Shown here piece after piece: positions 44,680-55,200 of a stretch of 64,000 nt of DNA; position 1 is the stretch's first letter; the number at the start of each line of letters is the position of its first letter. A program made the position numbers and the translations under genes. This DNA comes from Fulvia fulva (taxonomy: Eukaryota; Ascomycota; Dothideomycetes; Mycosphaerellales; Mycosphaerellaceae). The stretch lies in assembly GCF_020509005.1 (NCBI RefSeq), contig NC_063012.1, forward strand, positions 8,184,001 to 8,248,000, read 5' to 3'. The notes under the pieces were generated by a model. The model had not been told where the DNA came from, searched no databases, and saw only the letters and a list, made by a program, of their open reading frames with translations.

Positions 44680-45049
44680 GAACTTCGTATTCATGCCTGT
44701 GTTCTCGTTGGAACGGAGTGTCATTTCATCTCTACGGTGGCCAATTGGCGACCTTAATCGGCTGGGTACGCATCGCGGCCTGCATATTTTCTATGGCCGC
44801 CGATATACTCTTCTGCGCAGACAAGGCCTTGTCCAGTTGATCCTGGAATGTGCTCTCGCCCTCGATCTTCTTGCCCGGGATCACCAATGGACTGTGGCGA
44901 CCACTCCTGACACTGGAAATACCACGATCGCCTGTCTCGTCCGAACTGGCCGGATGTGCCAGCTGTATGGGACACGCAATCGACGCCTTACTAGTCGCGG
45001 GCCATGCTCTTTGCAGCTTTGGACGAGCCCACTCTGAGACTGAACGCAC

Positions 45050-45645
45050 AGTTGGCGTCGCCGAACCCCATGAACACCGTGGCACCTCTACCGGGCCCTC
45101 AACTGTGGTATCAGCAGAATGATCGAGCCCTTTGTCGCCCTTCTTCCAGTCCACGGGGCATACCTAGATGAATATATCAGCCTCGACAATATGCAGATCT
45201 AGAACGGGTCTTCACCTCGCCGATTTCATCTTTGAAGGCGAGTGCCTCCGGCACGCGAAGACTTTCATCGACGCTACGGCCAATGTCTGCATCGTTAACA
45301 GTTATGTTGCGGACACGGCCTTTGGGATCGATGATGAAGGCAGCACGCTGTGCAACGCCCTCTTCTTCCAGCAGAACGCCATAATCGCGGGATATCCTGC
45401 CTCGAAAGAAGGCAGGGAGCCATGTACGCTTTCGGAATGATTACTATAATGGTCCAGCGTCGAGCTTCGATGTAGGATGCCAGGGAGAGTTCTATGATGC
45501 AAAGTCTGCTTGTCGTTAGCAGCGCACATAACAGTCGTGAGTGACCTATGGATCTGCCGTCCACGCACGCAATGCTCTTCAGATCTGAGGCTGCACTTGC
45601 CGACCTTCGCACTGCCAAACATTGCTGTAGGGTTGGTGATCAACT
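45050..45645 (-). pseudogene. 2-Cys peroxiredoxin pseudogene
   Basis: On the minus strand a peroxiredoxin C-terminal half is clear: [39 protein letters not shown] and [20 protein letters not shown], then an intron (about 45,163-45,216) and VCPVDWKKGDKG with the resolving Cys. Upstream, MFGSAKVGK and, in another frame, SDLKSIACVDGRS match the N-terminus. The FVCPTE segment with the peroxidatic Cys is missing and frames shift at least twice. The intact family reduces peroxides with thioredoxin. A frame of 140 codons (44,732-45,154) continues past the normal end and is probably not a real extension. Confidence 0.8.
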
Positions 45646-46813
45646 TCGATTTCAGCTAGGCCGCTGCAGTACAGTGGATTCAAGTCGTAGAGCAAAACGA
45701 AATGACTGCAGGGAAGAGGGCTTGTACTTTACCTGTGACGAGATCTGTATATCGTCATGCAAGTAGTCGCAGACGTCCGCAAGCAGCATCAACATGACGC
45801 TCCGATGCATGGGAGATACTATCCTTTCTACCGCTCGGGACGATAGAAAGTGGAAAGCGACCTTTGTCTACGAGGAATCGGGGCAGGAATGGGCGAAGGC
45901 AAAGGATAGCTCTAGATCTTGCGTGCGGGAGATCCTAGAGTTTTGACTGATATGGAGGATTGAGGCTCCATGTGAATCAACGGCCTTGCGTACAATGTCG
46001 AGGCAGGACGAATCTGCTGCGAGGTAGCTGCAATGAACACCGCAGTGCATGCTGAATCGACATGAGATGGAGCGGGCTGGTCGAACCGCTCGGTATGCTG
46101 GACAGCGACGTTTCCGGTGATGCTAGTAATAACATGCTCAACCATGGCACAGATGTGTCTTGTCTCTTGACACGAAGCGGTGAAGCATGAGAACAGTGAC
46201 GATGAGGAAAGAAAGCCGATCGACATCGGCTTGTTTCAATTTATCCGGGAGATGTCTCGCTTGCGCCCGCACGCGCACGTGTTGCCCCGCCACCAGCCAC
46301 AACATCCCAGCCTCTCGCGACAAAAAGTCCATGACCAGGTCCACGGCAACGACAAGGTTAATAGCGCTGCTGCATCTTTCCGGCCGGAGCACTGCTACTT
46401 CCTGCACCCTCCCTCACGCGCTTGCCTCGAGAAATCTTGAATTGTACATACTTGCTTCAACCGGCTGACGGCGAAGTTGGCATCACAGCTCCAGTGATCT
46501 AGTCCGTCCGAGGCGCGAGCTCTGTTGCTGCAAGGATCCAGCCCGCCAGCCAACTTCTTGATCTTGAGAGCACCTTGTCGTCAGCACCAGCAACACCTGC
46601 CACTCGGAGCCGCTTTCTGTTCCTTTCGCTCCTGGTCGCATACTATCCGCGACTCCATTGCGACCACGACTGTTTCCACGCGACAACAGAACAGCACACA
46701 GCTGCAACTACAACCACAACCAGCACCGAATCGTTCGATCGGATCCGAGTCGCAAACCACACCACCTTCGCTCGGACCAATACTACTGCATCACTCGACG
46801 GACTGCAATCGCA
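45646..46813. promoter_or_regulatory. Intergenic region and leader of the MARVEL gene
   Basis: No gene is supported up to the ATG at 46,814. The last 300 bases are C/A-rich with CAACA-type runs, typical of a fungal 5' leader. Frames there lack family similarity. Confidence 0.4.
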
Positions 46814-47505
46814 ATGGCACTATCAGGCTTCCTGTTCCTGTCATGGCGGATCTTCCAGATCATCACTCTCATCCCCATTGTGGGTATGTTGGCATGGTTC
46901 GTCAATGGCTTCGTCGACAACAACCAATTGACACCCAACTACATTCTGGTTCTCTTCATCGTCTCCGTACTGGCACTGGCATGGGCGTTCTTCACGACGA
47001 TTAGTTATCTTCGCGCGAGACACGACGCCATCTTTGTCGCACTCGTCGATCTGGGCTTCGTGGGTGCATTGATTGCCGGCGTGGTCGTGATGCGCTTCAT
47101 TGCAGGAGCCGACTGCTCGGACTTTGAGGCTCGGATCAATATCGATGGAATTGACGGCAACTCGTCATGGAATTTCCATGTGAACAAGGTGTGCGCAATG
47201 CTGAAGGCGAGTTTCGCATTGGGTATAATCAACATTCTGGCCTTCTTCGTCACATTCGTAAGCTCAGATCATTGGTCTCGCTGCATCATCCAAAGCTAAC
47301 ACTCACACAGCTCCTCGCACTACTCGTCCACAGACATCACCGAGACGATGATCGCGTCGTCGTCAAGCGGGAGTACCACTCTTCACGGCACGGCCACCGA
47401 AGATCAGGCAGCCGAGCACGCAGCCGTGATTACGATTACAGACCAGCAAGCAGCGGCCGACGGAGTACACATCGCTCAAGCAGTAGACGCCAGTACTATG
47501 TCTAG
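46814..47505 (+). CDS. MARVEL-domain four-helix membrane protein
   Basis: Two exons, 46,814-47,257 and 47,311-47,505, giving 212 residues. Four hydrophobic helices are visible: FQIITLIPIVGMLAWFV (about 13-30), YILVLFIVSVLALAWAFF (about 43-62), AIFVALVDLGFVGALIAGVV (about 72-92), and the last across the splice site (ALGIINILAFFVTF/LLALLV, about 135-154). A Cys in the loop (GADCSDF) and another before the last helix (VCAML) fit the MARVEL family. The tail is rich in Arg/Ser/His (RRSTHRSSSRRQYYV) and cytosolic. MARVEL proteins organise membrane domains; the exact role here is unknown. The intron is 53 nt with GTAAGC, GCTAAC and CACAG. Confidence 0.85.
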
Positions 47506-48140
47506 GTCTTGTAACGATGCGTGAAGGGTTTTGGGTAGGCATTGGAGTTTCTGGTATAACATGGATGTGCATAGCGTATGCGGAATTTTGGGCGAGCGAG
47601 GGAAAAGAGACGAATGGCACACTTAACGAACTTGTATTTGACGGGACCGTCGAGGGCCGCGACTATGGGGCTGGTCAAGAGGGTGAGCACCAGTACAGTT
47701 GAGAATGACTGAATTTGAACGAACCTGAATGACTTCACTACTGTACGTCTGCTCCTTCAATCGCTCAATAGATGAGCGAGTGCCATTGAATCCATGCTAC
47801 CACTTTCATGGTCGACACAGATCTGGAGCAGGGTCAGGGTCGCTCTGTACGGTCTGGTTTCAAGGACTTCCGGCCAAAGATAGCTGACTCGAGTTCTTCG
47901 TGATGTCGGCGCTCTGTGTTGCGGCTTCTGTCGTCGACCGGAGGTGCCTCATGCTGCAGACACGTCAGTCCACGCTCTCCCATCCTCTGTGATGCATTCT
48001 GGCTCCAGATGGAACAAGCTGCTTGTGACGAGCCAGCCTCCCACAACGAAGGCAGCCAGTCCTCGGGACAGCCCGAATGGCATGCAAATCCAGGTGATAG
48101 CCCGTGTAATGCTTTCGATATGTATAACACCATGGACATC
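47506..48140. other. Convergent intergenic spacer
   Basis: About 630 bp between the MARVEL gene and the acetyltransferase gene. No gene is supported. Confidence 0.45.
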
Positions 48141-48923
48141 TCAGCTTGGTAGAAGATCTGATGGCCCAACGTCCTTCTGCATTACAACGGCGTCCTGCGG
48201 GTCCAGTCGCCGGTAGTAACCACTCTCCCTTCTTACCTCACGAAATCCTCGTTTCCGATACCATTCCAAGCCTTCTGTATTAGCCACCCAAACATGCGCG
48301 CCAACCCTCGATATACCATAGTCCTCGATGGCACGTTTCGTGAGGATGTGTAGCAACTGGGTGGCGATGCCATGACTTCGATAAGGGGACAGAAGCACCA
48401 GCGTGCTCAGATACAGCATCGGCCCTTTCCGGAAATGCTCGTGGGCCTCTGCAACTGGAGAGTGCGCAAACAGTCTGCAGCGGATGGCGCCGATCAGACG
48501 ACCCTTCTCCTGGCCTTTGGCTGCCGGATCATCGTGCCAGACTGCGAGCATCGTGATATTGTTGCTCAGGAGGTCCTCGATAATCTCCCGATAGAAGCTG
48601 TCTGGGTAGGGGATGGGTAGCAGTAAGCTGGTCAGTCGTTTCAGATGGAAGATATCCTGCTTGGTGCACGAGCGGAAGTCGACATTGGGTGGAAGATGAC
48701 CTTTTGGTGCCGTTGGCGGTAGAACCTGCTTTGTTGCCGTCTCCGTGACATTACTGGGTATCATGGGGCCATTTTCCAACGGACAGTCGTCGTCGCTTTC
48801 TGTCGATGTGTGTTCGTCGTTCGAGCCAGGTTCATGCTGTTCCGGAGAGACTTTATCTGACTTGGGAGGCTCGTTGACTGCCCTCGGCTTGTTTAGCCAG
48901 GTCATCAGCGAGGACTGCGGCAT
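48141..48923 (-). CDS. NAA50: NAA50-like N-alpha-acetyltransferase (GNAT fold)
   Basis: Intronless, 260 residues. The first 80 residues are polar and likely disordered (Glu/Ser/Pro-rich). The GNAT domain follows: LKRLTSLLLPIPYPDSFYRE near 93, LIGAIRCRLF near 143, LYLSTLVLLSPYRSHGIATQ with the acetyl-CoA loop R-x-x-G-x-A near 175-192, and WYRKRGFREVRRESGYYRRL near 228, then DPQDAVVMQK. The PYPDSFY and GYY-R-L-D-P-x-D-A stretches are specific to NAA50/San, which acetylates N-terminal Met in NatA/NatE on ribosomes. It is divergent from MIC19 with 193 bp between the start codons. Confidence 0.9.
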   Translation of the reverse strand: MPQSSLMTWLNKPRAVNEPPKSDKVSPEQHEPGSNDEHTSTESDDDCPLENGPMIPSNVTETATKQVLPPTAPKGHLPPNVDFRSCTKQDIFHLKRLTSLLLPIPYPDSFYREIIEDLLSNNITMLAVWHDDPAAKGQEKGRLIGAIRCRLFAHSPVAEAHEHFRKGPMLYLSTLVLLSPYRSHGIATQLLHILTKRAIEDYGISRVGAHVWVANTEGLEWYRKRGFREVRRESGYYRRLDPQDAVVMQKDVGPSDLLPS

Positions 48924-49116
48924 TGTACATGGTGTTTGCCCATGAGCAGGTTAATGTTTTCTGGCGACAGTAATAAGTTCTTGACGCGTGCTGAGTGGAA
49001 ACATCTGAGCGAGGCCAGGGCTTCGGCTGAGCTGGGCCGAGAAATCTATCCCGAGCTCTTCCCAGAGATCACTTGGAAGCAACTGCGACTTGTTCCGCTA
49101 CGCACATCATCTTGCA

Positions 49117-49811
49117 ATGGGTCAGGGCAGCTCACAGCCCGAGCAACACGTCTTTAACGCGTACGCGGAACATGTGACATCTCATTTCGAATGCGGCGCT
49201 AACGAGTGAACAGCGATGCGCCTGTGAGGTTGAGCCAGTCTGTCATCAACAATCTGCAGTCCAGTCCAGAGGTACCTACGCTCCAACGAGCAGACAGGCG
49301 CAGAGACACTACTGACCATCGCACCCAGACCGATTCCACACGCGCCCAGGATCTCGAGCTGAAAGTACAGAACCGCGTCAACGCCGAGCTCGCTAGAGTA
49401 AAAGAAGCGCAAGCCAAACAGCTCGACGACCTCACAGCTTCCCTCACCACCAACCCTCCCAAGGAAGACTCCCAAGCCCCAGAACCCCAGCGAGCGACTA
49501 CCGGCCTCGCCTACCACCTCAGCTCGCCCTTCTACCACGACTCGAGCAAAAAGATCGAAGCAGCTCCCCAGGAAGATTCCGGAAGGAGTCACGACAGCGT
49601 ACACAAGGAAATCATGGATCTACGGCAGAAGCTAGACGCACGGAAGAAGGTGGAGAAGGTACCACAAGAAGTGGCAAAGGCCAAGGAGAGCCTCGTACAG
49701 TGCTTGAGGACGAACGACCGAAGACCGTTGGACTGCTGGCAGGAGGTTGAGCAGTTCAAGGCTGAGGTTGGCAAGCTTGAAAAGGCTTTCATACAAAAGG
49801 CTGGGCGATAG
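49117..49811 (+). CDS. MIC19: MICOS subunit MIC19
   Basis: Two exons, 49,117-49,160 and 49,214-49,811, giving 213 residues. It begins MGQGSSQPEQHVFNADAPVR, where Gly2 and Ser6 form an N-myristoylation signal and VFN-x-D-x-PVR is a MIC19 hallmark. A helical coiled-coil middle follows (DSTRAQDLELKVQNRVNAEL near 54-73), then KEIMDLRQKLDARKKVEKVP. The C-terminal CHCH-like region carries two Cys ten residues apart (VQCLRTNDRRPLDCWQEVEQ). MIC19 is an intermembrane-space subunit of the mitochondrial contact site and cristae organising system. The 53-nt intron uses GTACGC and GCTAAC. Confidence 0.93.
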
Positions 49812-50137
49812 GCGTACATTGCACAGTGTACATATACCCTGACTGTATCATAAGAGCAGGAACACCAAATTCAAGGCCCTGGTCTGTCTTCGAGTTGTTC
49901 CTTGCATCTCCCAGGCACACCGCATCACCTAATGGCATTTACTACACCAGGCCGTTCTTGCAAGAATGCGCCAAACAGCTTAGGCTTGTCCTACTATGCG
50001 GATTGTGAGGAATGCAAAAAGATCTCTCATTCCAGCACCCGATGCCAACATGTACCATCTGCCTCAGGGGCAACGAATAAGCTCCCCACCGTAGAGTAGA
50101 ACATCGTCCACTGTCAAGATGCTGAGCACAAAAGAGC

Positions 50138-50142
50138 AAAAA
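50138..50142 (-). terminator. Pol III terminator-like T run
   Basis: Five T on the minus strand, five bases beyond the discriminator base of the tRNA-Arg gene. This is the usual RNA polymerase III stop signal. Confidence 0.6.
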
Positions 50143-50146
50143 GAAT

Positions 50147-50286
50147 TGACCGACGCAGGGATCGAACTATACATTTGTTAACAAAGGTACTTGAGGTGAT
50201 ACTTTTGGAAGTAACGCTTACCCTGCAATCTCTTGATACCAGCAACTGGTCGTAGTCAAGCGCCTTGCCATTGGGCCTGGGTGGTT
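50147..50286 (-). tRNA. tRNA-Arg(ACG), interrupted in the T arm, probably a pseudogene
   Basis: On the minus strand the D arm (GGCCCAATGGCAAGGCGC) is followed by the anticodon stem CTTGA/TCAAG with loop C-T-A-C-G-A, a normal 12-nt tRNA intron after position 37 (50,238-50,249), variable region AGATT, and T-stem GCAGG. Next come 55 nt of foreign sequence (50,167-50,221), then T loop TTCGATC and stem CCTGC. The 3' acceptor strand GTCGGTC and A73 are followed by a T-run terminator. The 5' acceptor strand pairs with it poorly (four of seven at best). The insertion splits the B box between GG and TTCGATCC, so Pol III transcription of a usable tRNA is unlikely. Confidence 0.75.
50167..50221 (-). other. 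Spliceosomal-intron-like 55-nt insertion in the tRNA T arm
   Basis: It reads GTAAGC at the 5' end and TATAG at the 3' end with GTTAACA about 15 nt upstream of the AG, which are all the signals of a short fungal GT-AG intron. Removing it restores a perfect T arm (GCAGG TTCGATC CCTGC). The middle holds an imperfect inverted repeat (AAAAGTAT against GTACCTTT). I see no target duplication. Confidence 0.65.
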
Positions 50287-50742
50287 GTTAGCACCGTGCC
50301 GACTCTTGAGAGTACACATCGAACTTACCAGCCGGCCTAAATCATTCAGGTTGATGATGTAAGCACCGTTTCTGGTAAAATAAGTAGCCACAGAACAAAG
50401 CGCTCATATCGGTGCAGCTCTGCCGAAAATTCGAGGTATCGGCGAGGGTCTGACACCGAGGTCAAGCCGGTCATGAAGCTTCCGAAGACGGTAACCAGAA
50501 ACCATATGGGATGGCTCGACGCCTAGAAAGACACCGTCCATCAGGACATGGAACCAGATGAATCGCGAGATCGATCGAAAGTTTCGCGACTTTGGTCCAA
50601 TGTCGTCCAGTATGCGGTCACGTGCTGTCCAGACCAGGTATGAGAATGGTGTCAGCATAGGAGCTCCGGACGATCCTCGATTGCAATGAAAAGACCCAAA
50701 AGATCCTGAAACCACGAGGAATTTGAGTGTCGAAGGAAGCTC

Positions 50743-51882
50743 TCAGAGCTCATCGAACAGTTTCCTTAGATATGGATCCTCAGCCGGGCTGGAAGTCGGC
50801 CGTAATGCCGCAGCTATGGGAGAAGCAATCTCGGCATCTAGTACCTTTGCCACTTGGTGCATCGTACTCCCAACAGTGCTCCTATTCTTTGCTGCGATGA
50901 CTGCGATCATGAACGCAACCAGACCGATGATGGATGCCCAGATGATGCCCCAATTCTTGCGGCGCTTCTTCTGATGCTCATTCCACCGATGCTCATAAGC
51001 TTCGATACGATTTCGAGCAGCTTCTAGACGCTCGTTGAGCTTCCCAGTCCTATCCTTCGAAGTTCTGAGCTGAACTACCAGATCATTGATGGTCTTCTCC
51101 TGGCCATCGAAGTTGTTGAAGCCGTCCAGGTTCTGCTTCGTCTCCTGCTCCAGCTTCGTTGTGTCTTCTTTGAACGTTGAATGCATCCTCTTGCTTTCCT
51201 CGGCAAGCTGTTGCAGACTAGCCACTGTCGAGCGAAGCAAGGATGCCTTCTCCAAGATGCTGTAGTATGTATCGTCCAGCTGTCTTGTACTGCTCATGGC
51301 CACCTCTTCGACATTCTTGAGACTCTCGCGAAGGTGCTCCTCACGTCGTGCATTCTCACGCCGTGCTTTGGTCACATCCTCGGGCCGCACTCGACGCTGC
51401 GCTGCCCTTCTTGCCTCCTCGGCATCAGTCTGACTGATGTCTTGCTGGCGCTGCTGCTGCTGCTGCTGCTGCTGGAGATGGCTACCTCGCCGGCTGGAAT
51501 CAGGACTCTTCTTGTCGCGTCGCAGTAAGCTGTCAAAGCTGATCGGAGGCTTTAGATCGATGGCCGATTGTACGATTTCCTTGGCGCTTTCGCGATGGGA
51601 GTGCTCCTTCGAGCTCGTGAATGCTCGATGGCGCAGCGTGTTGGAGTGTAGGCGCTTGTGTAAGTGTGACTTCTCATGCTGTTGTTTCTGAGGAGCTGGA
51701 GGATCCGTCCGTGATCGTGAAGGAGAGAGCTGCGTGGGAGCTTCGCCGGTACGCAGTGCACGCAGCTGCTTGTGTGATTGTCGTTCGCCCATGACGGATA
51801 TTTGAGCAGGTATGAGCACACGCACAGGACCAGCCTGTCTGCCGAAGGGATTTACATGAACATGTCCAATTGTCTTGTTCAC
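50743..51882 (-). CDS. Coiled-coil protein with one C-terminal membrane helix, unknown function
   Basis: Intronless, 379 residues; a second possible start is Met31 (MGERQSHKQ, 51,792). The N-terminal third is basic and polar. A polyglutamine run (about 139-150) is encoded by CTG/CAG repeats. A long Arg/Glu-rich helix (about 155-205) and another coiled-coil region (about 210-315) precede one hydrophobic helix, WGIIWASIIGLVAFMIAVIA (about 318-337). A short tail follows, ending PYLRKLFDEL. The layout is that of a tail-side anchored protein of the nuclear envelope or ER, possibly a tether, but I do not recognise the family. Confidence 0.75.
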   Translation of the reverse strand: MNKTIGHVHVNPFGRQAGPVRVLIPAQISVMGERQSHKQLRALRTGEAPTQLSPSRSRTDPPAPQKQQHEKSHLHKRLHSNTLRHRAFTSSKEHSHRESAKEIVQSAIDLKPPISFDSLLRRDKKSPDSSRRGSHLQQQQQQQQRQQDISQTDAEEARRAAQRRVRPEDVTKARRENARREEHLRESLKNVEEVAMSSTRQLDDTYYSILEKASLLRSTVASLQQLAEESKRMHSTFKEDTTKLEQETKQNLDGFNNFDGQEKTINDLVVQLRTSKDRTGKLNERLEAARNRIEAYEHRWNEHQKKRRKNWGIIWASIIGLVAFMIAVIAAKNRSTVGSTMHQVAKVLDAEIASPIAAALRPTSSPAEDPYLRKLFDEL

Positions 51883-52295
51883 GAATCGACTAAGTCAGCG
51901 AGGGTGACATCGAGACATGGTGGCCAATGCGTCCTCGTGTGGAGACGAGAGTGGAGAGTGGAGCTTCCATCACACTTCGACTTCCCCAAGGACACCCTGG
52001 ACACCATCAATGCCATTTCGACTCGGTCGTCCAGCACACATATGCCGCTACAACGCCACCACAGTGACTCTGCTTTCACTGATTCGGTGCTAATGACATC
52101 GACGCCCAGCTCTTCGTACTAGCAAGACAGAGCCATGAAAAAGAACGCAGCAGGAGACTTGCCGTTAACATCAGTTGTCGCACTTGATGGCAGAAGACAC
52201 AGGGCGAAACGGCAGAAGCAAGTGACACAGTGCTAGCAAAGGGACAGCTCTGTTTGCGTCTGTGTCCTTCGTTACCGGCTCGTCTTACACTACCT
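51883..52295. other. Intergenic region
   Basis: About 410 bp: the promoter side of the coiled-coil gene and the 3' end of NUP120. No gene is supported. Confidence 0.45.
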
Positions 52296-55200
52296 CTACA
52301 ACAAATCCATATCATCTCCACCTCCCATCAACGGGAACCTTCCATGCATGATCTCGCTCCTCCGATCCAACTCAGCTGTATACTCTCTCCTGATATCACT
52401 AATCGTAACGAGCTTCCTCTGCCTCTCCGGCTCGTGAACATGAGGTATAGGATCCGCAAGCAGCCATGCCTCGCCCTCCCCGCAGCATGCGAGAGTATTG
52501 ACGAGCAGAACATATATCTGCACAAGAGTCTCGTCGTCCGGATCCTGGATGGCGAGCTTACTCGACTTTCGTAGTCGCTCAAGGTGGTCATAGAGGATAG
52601 CTGCTGCGCCGCGATAGTTGTTGTTCTGGGTACGGAAGGCGAACAGGATCTTGTGATAGGCTGGTCCTGAGGGCAGACCGGACGTCATGCTTTTCTTAGC
52701 AAGTTCGAGCAGGATAGTGTCGGCTTGTTTTGCTAGATCTCCAGCAATAGGGAGCTCCAGCAGGGTGGAGACAGCGTCCCGCTTGATGCATGTATCAAGG
52801 ATCGTCCTCAAGCTCGACTTCTGCAACTGATAGTTGTCGATTTCGAGTAGGATCTTGTAGGCGTGGTGGGATCGGCCTATGGAGTTGAGGGAATTGAACA
52901 GGCGAAGGCGAAGTTCGTCTTTGTGCTCCTTGTTTCTGATCAAGTGCAGCTCTTCCATGGCATCGTCGATCCGCTGAGGAGCTGGGCTGTCCAAGTCGCT
53001 CTTCTTCCTCTTGTCAATGGTCCGAAGAGACCTATGAAGCTCATTGTCAGGCGGCAACTCGTGCAAAGCCAGCTGTGCGAACTCCGCCGTGGAGGCGAAT
53101 ACTTTGAGCTTATCGAAGAGCGATGAGACATGATGGTAGTAAGACGCCAGACCTTTGGCAAAGAATGGCTTCTCTTCCATAGTCAGAAGACTATTTTCAT
53201 CTGGTGCCATCGTGGCCATCTCGTTCGCAGCTTCGTGGAAGGCGAGGCCAGCAAGCTCGTACTCTCCATTGAGAACATAGAGGCGGCCTTTGAGGTATGA
53301 GATCCACGCTGTGTCGGGCGAAATCTGCAAGAAGTCCGACGCAAGGTCAATATCGTGGTGCTCAACGAGATCCGCGAGTATGTGCCCGCACAGACGATCG
53401 TAGTCGTGGCTTATGTTAATGCCAAAGATCCAGTTCTTGCTCCACGCGGTAAGCAGCTCCGACAAACCATGCGACACATTCTCTCTATCTGGCTTCGCCC
53501 TCCAGTCTTGCGCAAACATGTGCTCGTAGAGAGTAAGTTGCTCGCTACGTCGACCGCCTGCCTGTTTCTTCTCGATACGAATGTTGCTGACCAGCCAGAG
53601 GCGTAACTCAACATGCCTCAAGTGCATCATGAGGTTCTCGTAGACTTGCGCAGGCCGTAACTCTTCGCTCAACTCATCCTCTTGCAGATCGCAATGCAGG
53701 AACACCAGCAACGTGAGCATGTCCAGCAAGATAGCCTGGCTGCGCTGTAAGGTTTCCTGAGCCACTGCAACACTGAAGGGTCTTCCCAGTCGCCCAAGCA
53801 GTTCGCGATCCACGCCACGATCGTTGGCGGGCTTGTCTTCGATCCGTTCGGTGATAGCCAAGAAGTGGTCGTCATTCAAGCCGCCAAGGCCATTGAGCTC
53901 ATCGGAAAGGTCGTTTAAAATATTGTACTCGAGTTCTCCGATCTCCTCCTGGAAATTGCATCGGTCATAGATGGATCGCATACCTTCTTCCGCAGTCTCA
54001 TCAGGAGTCTGCGCCATTGCATTCGCGATTGCAATGCTTCGTAGCTTGCTCTGGGGTGCGGCAGCGAAGCAACTTCTACATCGTCGAGCGAGCGCGAGGA
54101 ACTGGCTTCTGGCGATGTCTTCATCAGTCTCGATGATGCGGCCACGAACATTATCGTGTGTTTCATTGATATCGCCGCTCATGATGAGGTCTGCATTCAA
54201 TGTCAAATTCTCGAAACCGCTGTTAGCGCGCATAGGCGCAACGAAGTCGGCACAGATAGCCCAGGGCAGGCATTCTTCCAAGTCGAAAGCAAAACCAACG
54301 GCCTCGTGTCGGCGGTTGTGGAGGTGCGTGAGCAGAGAGTAGAATGTCTCCCATTGGGTCTGCAGATCGCGCTGGTAAGACTCGTAGTCTGGCCGGTCGT
54401 TGGAGGGCAGGCGTCTCAACAGAATCTTCGCGGCCACAGCGCCAGTGATTCGTTCCTTCAGCGGCTGCTCGTTGGTACGGATGCCTCGTGACGTGGATGT
54501 CGGCAAGTTACGACCTTTGCAGTAAAGATATAGTGCACTTTCGAGTGATGCCTGGCTGAAACGACCGGGAAAGAAGAGGAAATTTAGCCACTTTTCACTG
54601 GGTGTCCTCGACATGTCTTGGCTGCCTGTGGCTGCGATGAAATCGACAGAACTCTTCAGCTTGTCGACAGTCAGTGACGAAGAATCGACCGCACTCCAGC
54701 CACTCGCAAAGACATCCTCGAGGTCGATCGCAGCACCATCTTGATCAAGCAAGTCGAAATTGAGCATGAAGGTCCGACAAACAGCTCCACTCCTGACTCG
54801 AAGCCAAAGTTGCGCACCAGAGAAGTTCTCGCCAGGACTGAATGCAAAGTGTTCCATGTGCCAGATGTTAGTGTTCATCAAGTCGTCGATGGGTGGTATG
54901 AGCTTTTCGCCTCGGTGCATATCGTCCAGGTGTACATCCTCGATTCCTTCCCCGTCTCGTCCGGATCGAACACCAAAGAACTTGAACTCGTGGTCCTTGG
55001 GCGAGTAGGCAATCAAGTAGTATGGGACCTCCGTATTGGGGGTGGCAAGCGCCTGGCTGTTCGCTGCATCGGGCGCAGAGACAATCTGTAGGAGTGTGCC
55101 CTGTTCAGCGCTCATGATGTAGCGGTTATTCTTGTTGTGCTCGTCTTCGTCTGCTCCTGCTCCAACAAGACTCCGCGTCATTGCTACCTTGCCACTCTCC

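Larger units (their letters stand above)
49812..50742. other. Intergenic region holding an interrupted tRNA gene
   Basis: Apart from the tRNA-Arg at 50,147-50,286 there is a minus-strand frame at 50,404-50,715 (103 codons) containing FSYLVWTARDRILDDIGPKS and a following RFIWFHVLMDGVFLG. It reads like real protein but I recognise no family. It could be a gene fragment. Confidence 0.4.

Noticed and set aside
44732..45154. Long C-terminal extension of the peroxiredoxin
   Set aside because: Family similarity ends soon after the resolving Cys; the remaining residues look like readthrough of noncoding DNA.
45050..45645. Functional peroxiredoxin with extra introns
   Set aside because: The segment with the peroxidatic cysteine cannot be found in any frame, and the frame shifts without splice signals.
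50147..50286. Functional tRNA-Arg with two introns
   Set aside because: Only the 12-nt insert is at the position cut by the tRNA endonuclease; the other splits the B box, and the acceptor stem pairs poorly.
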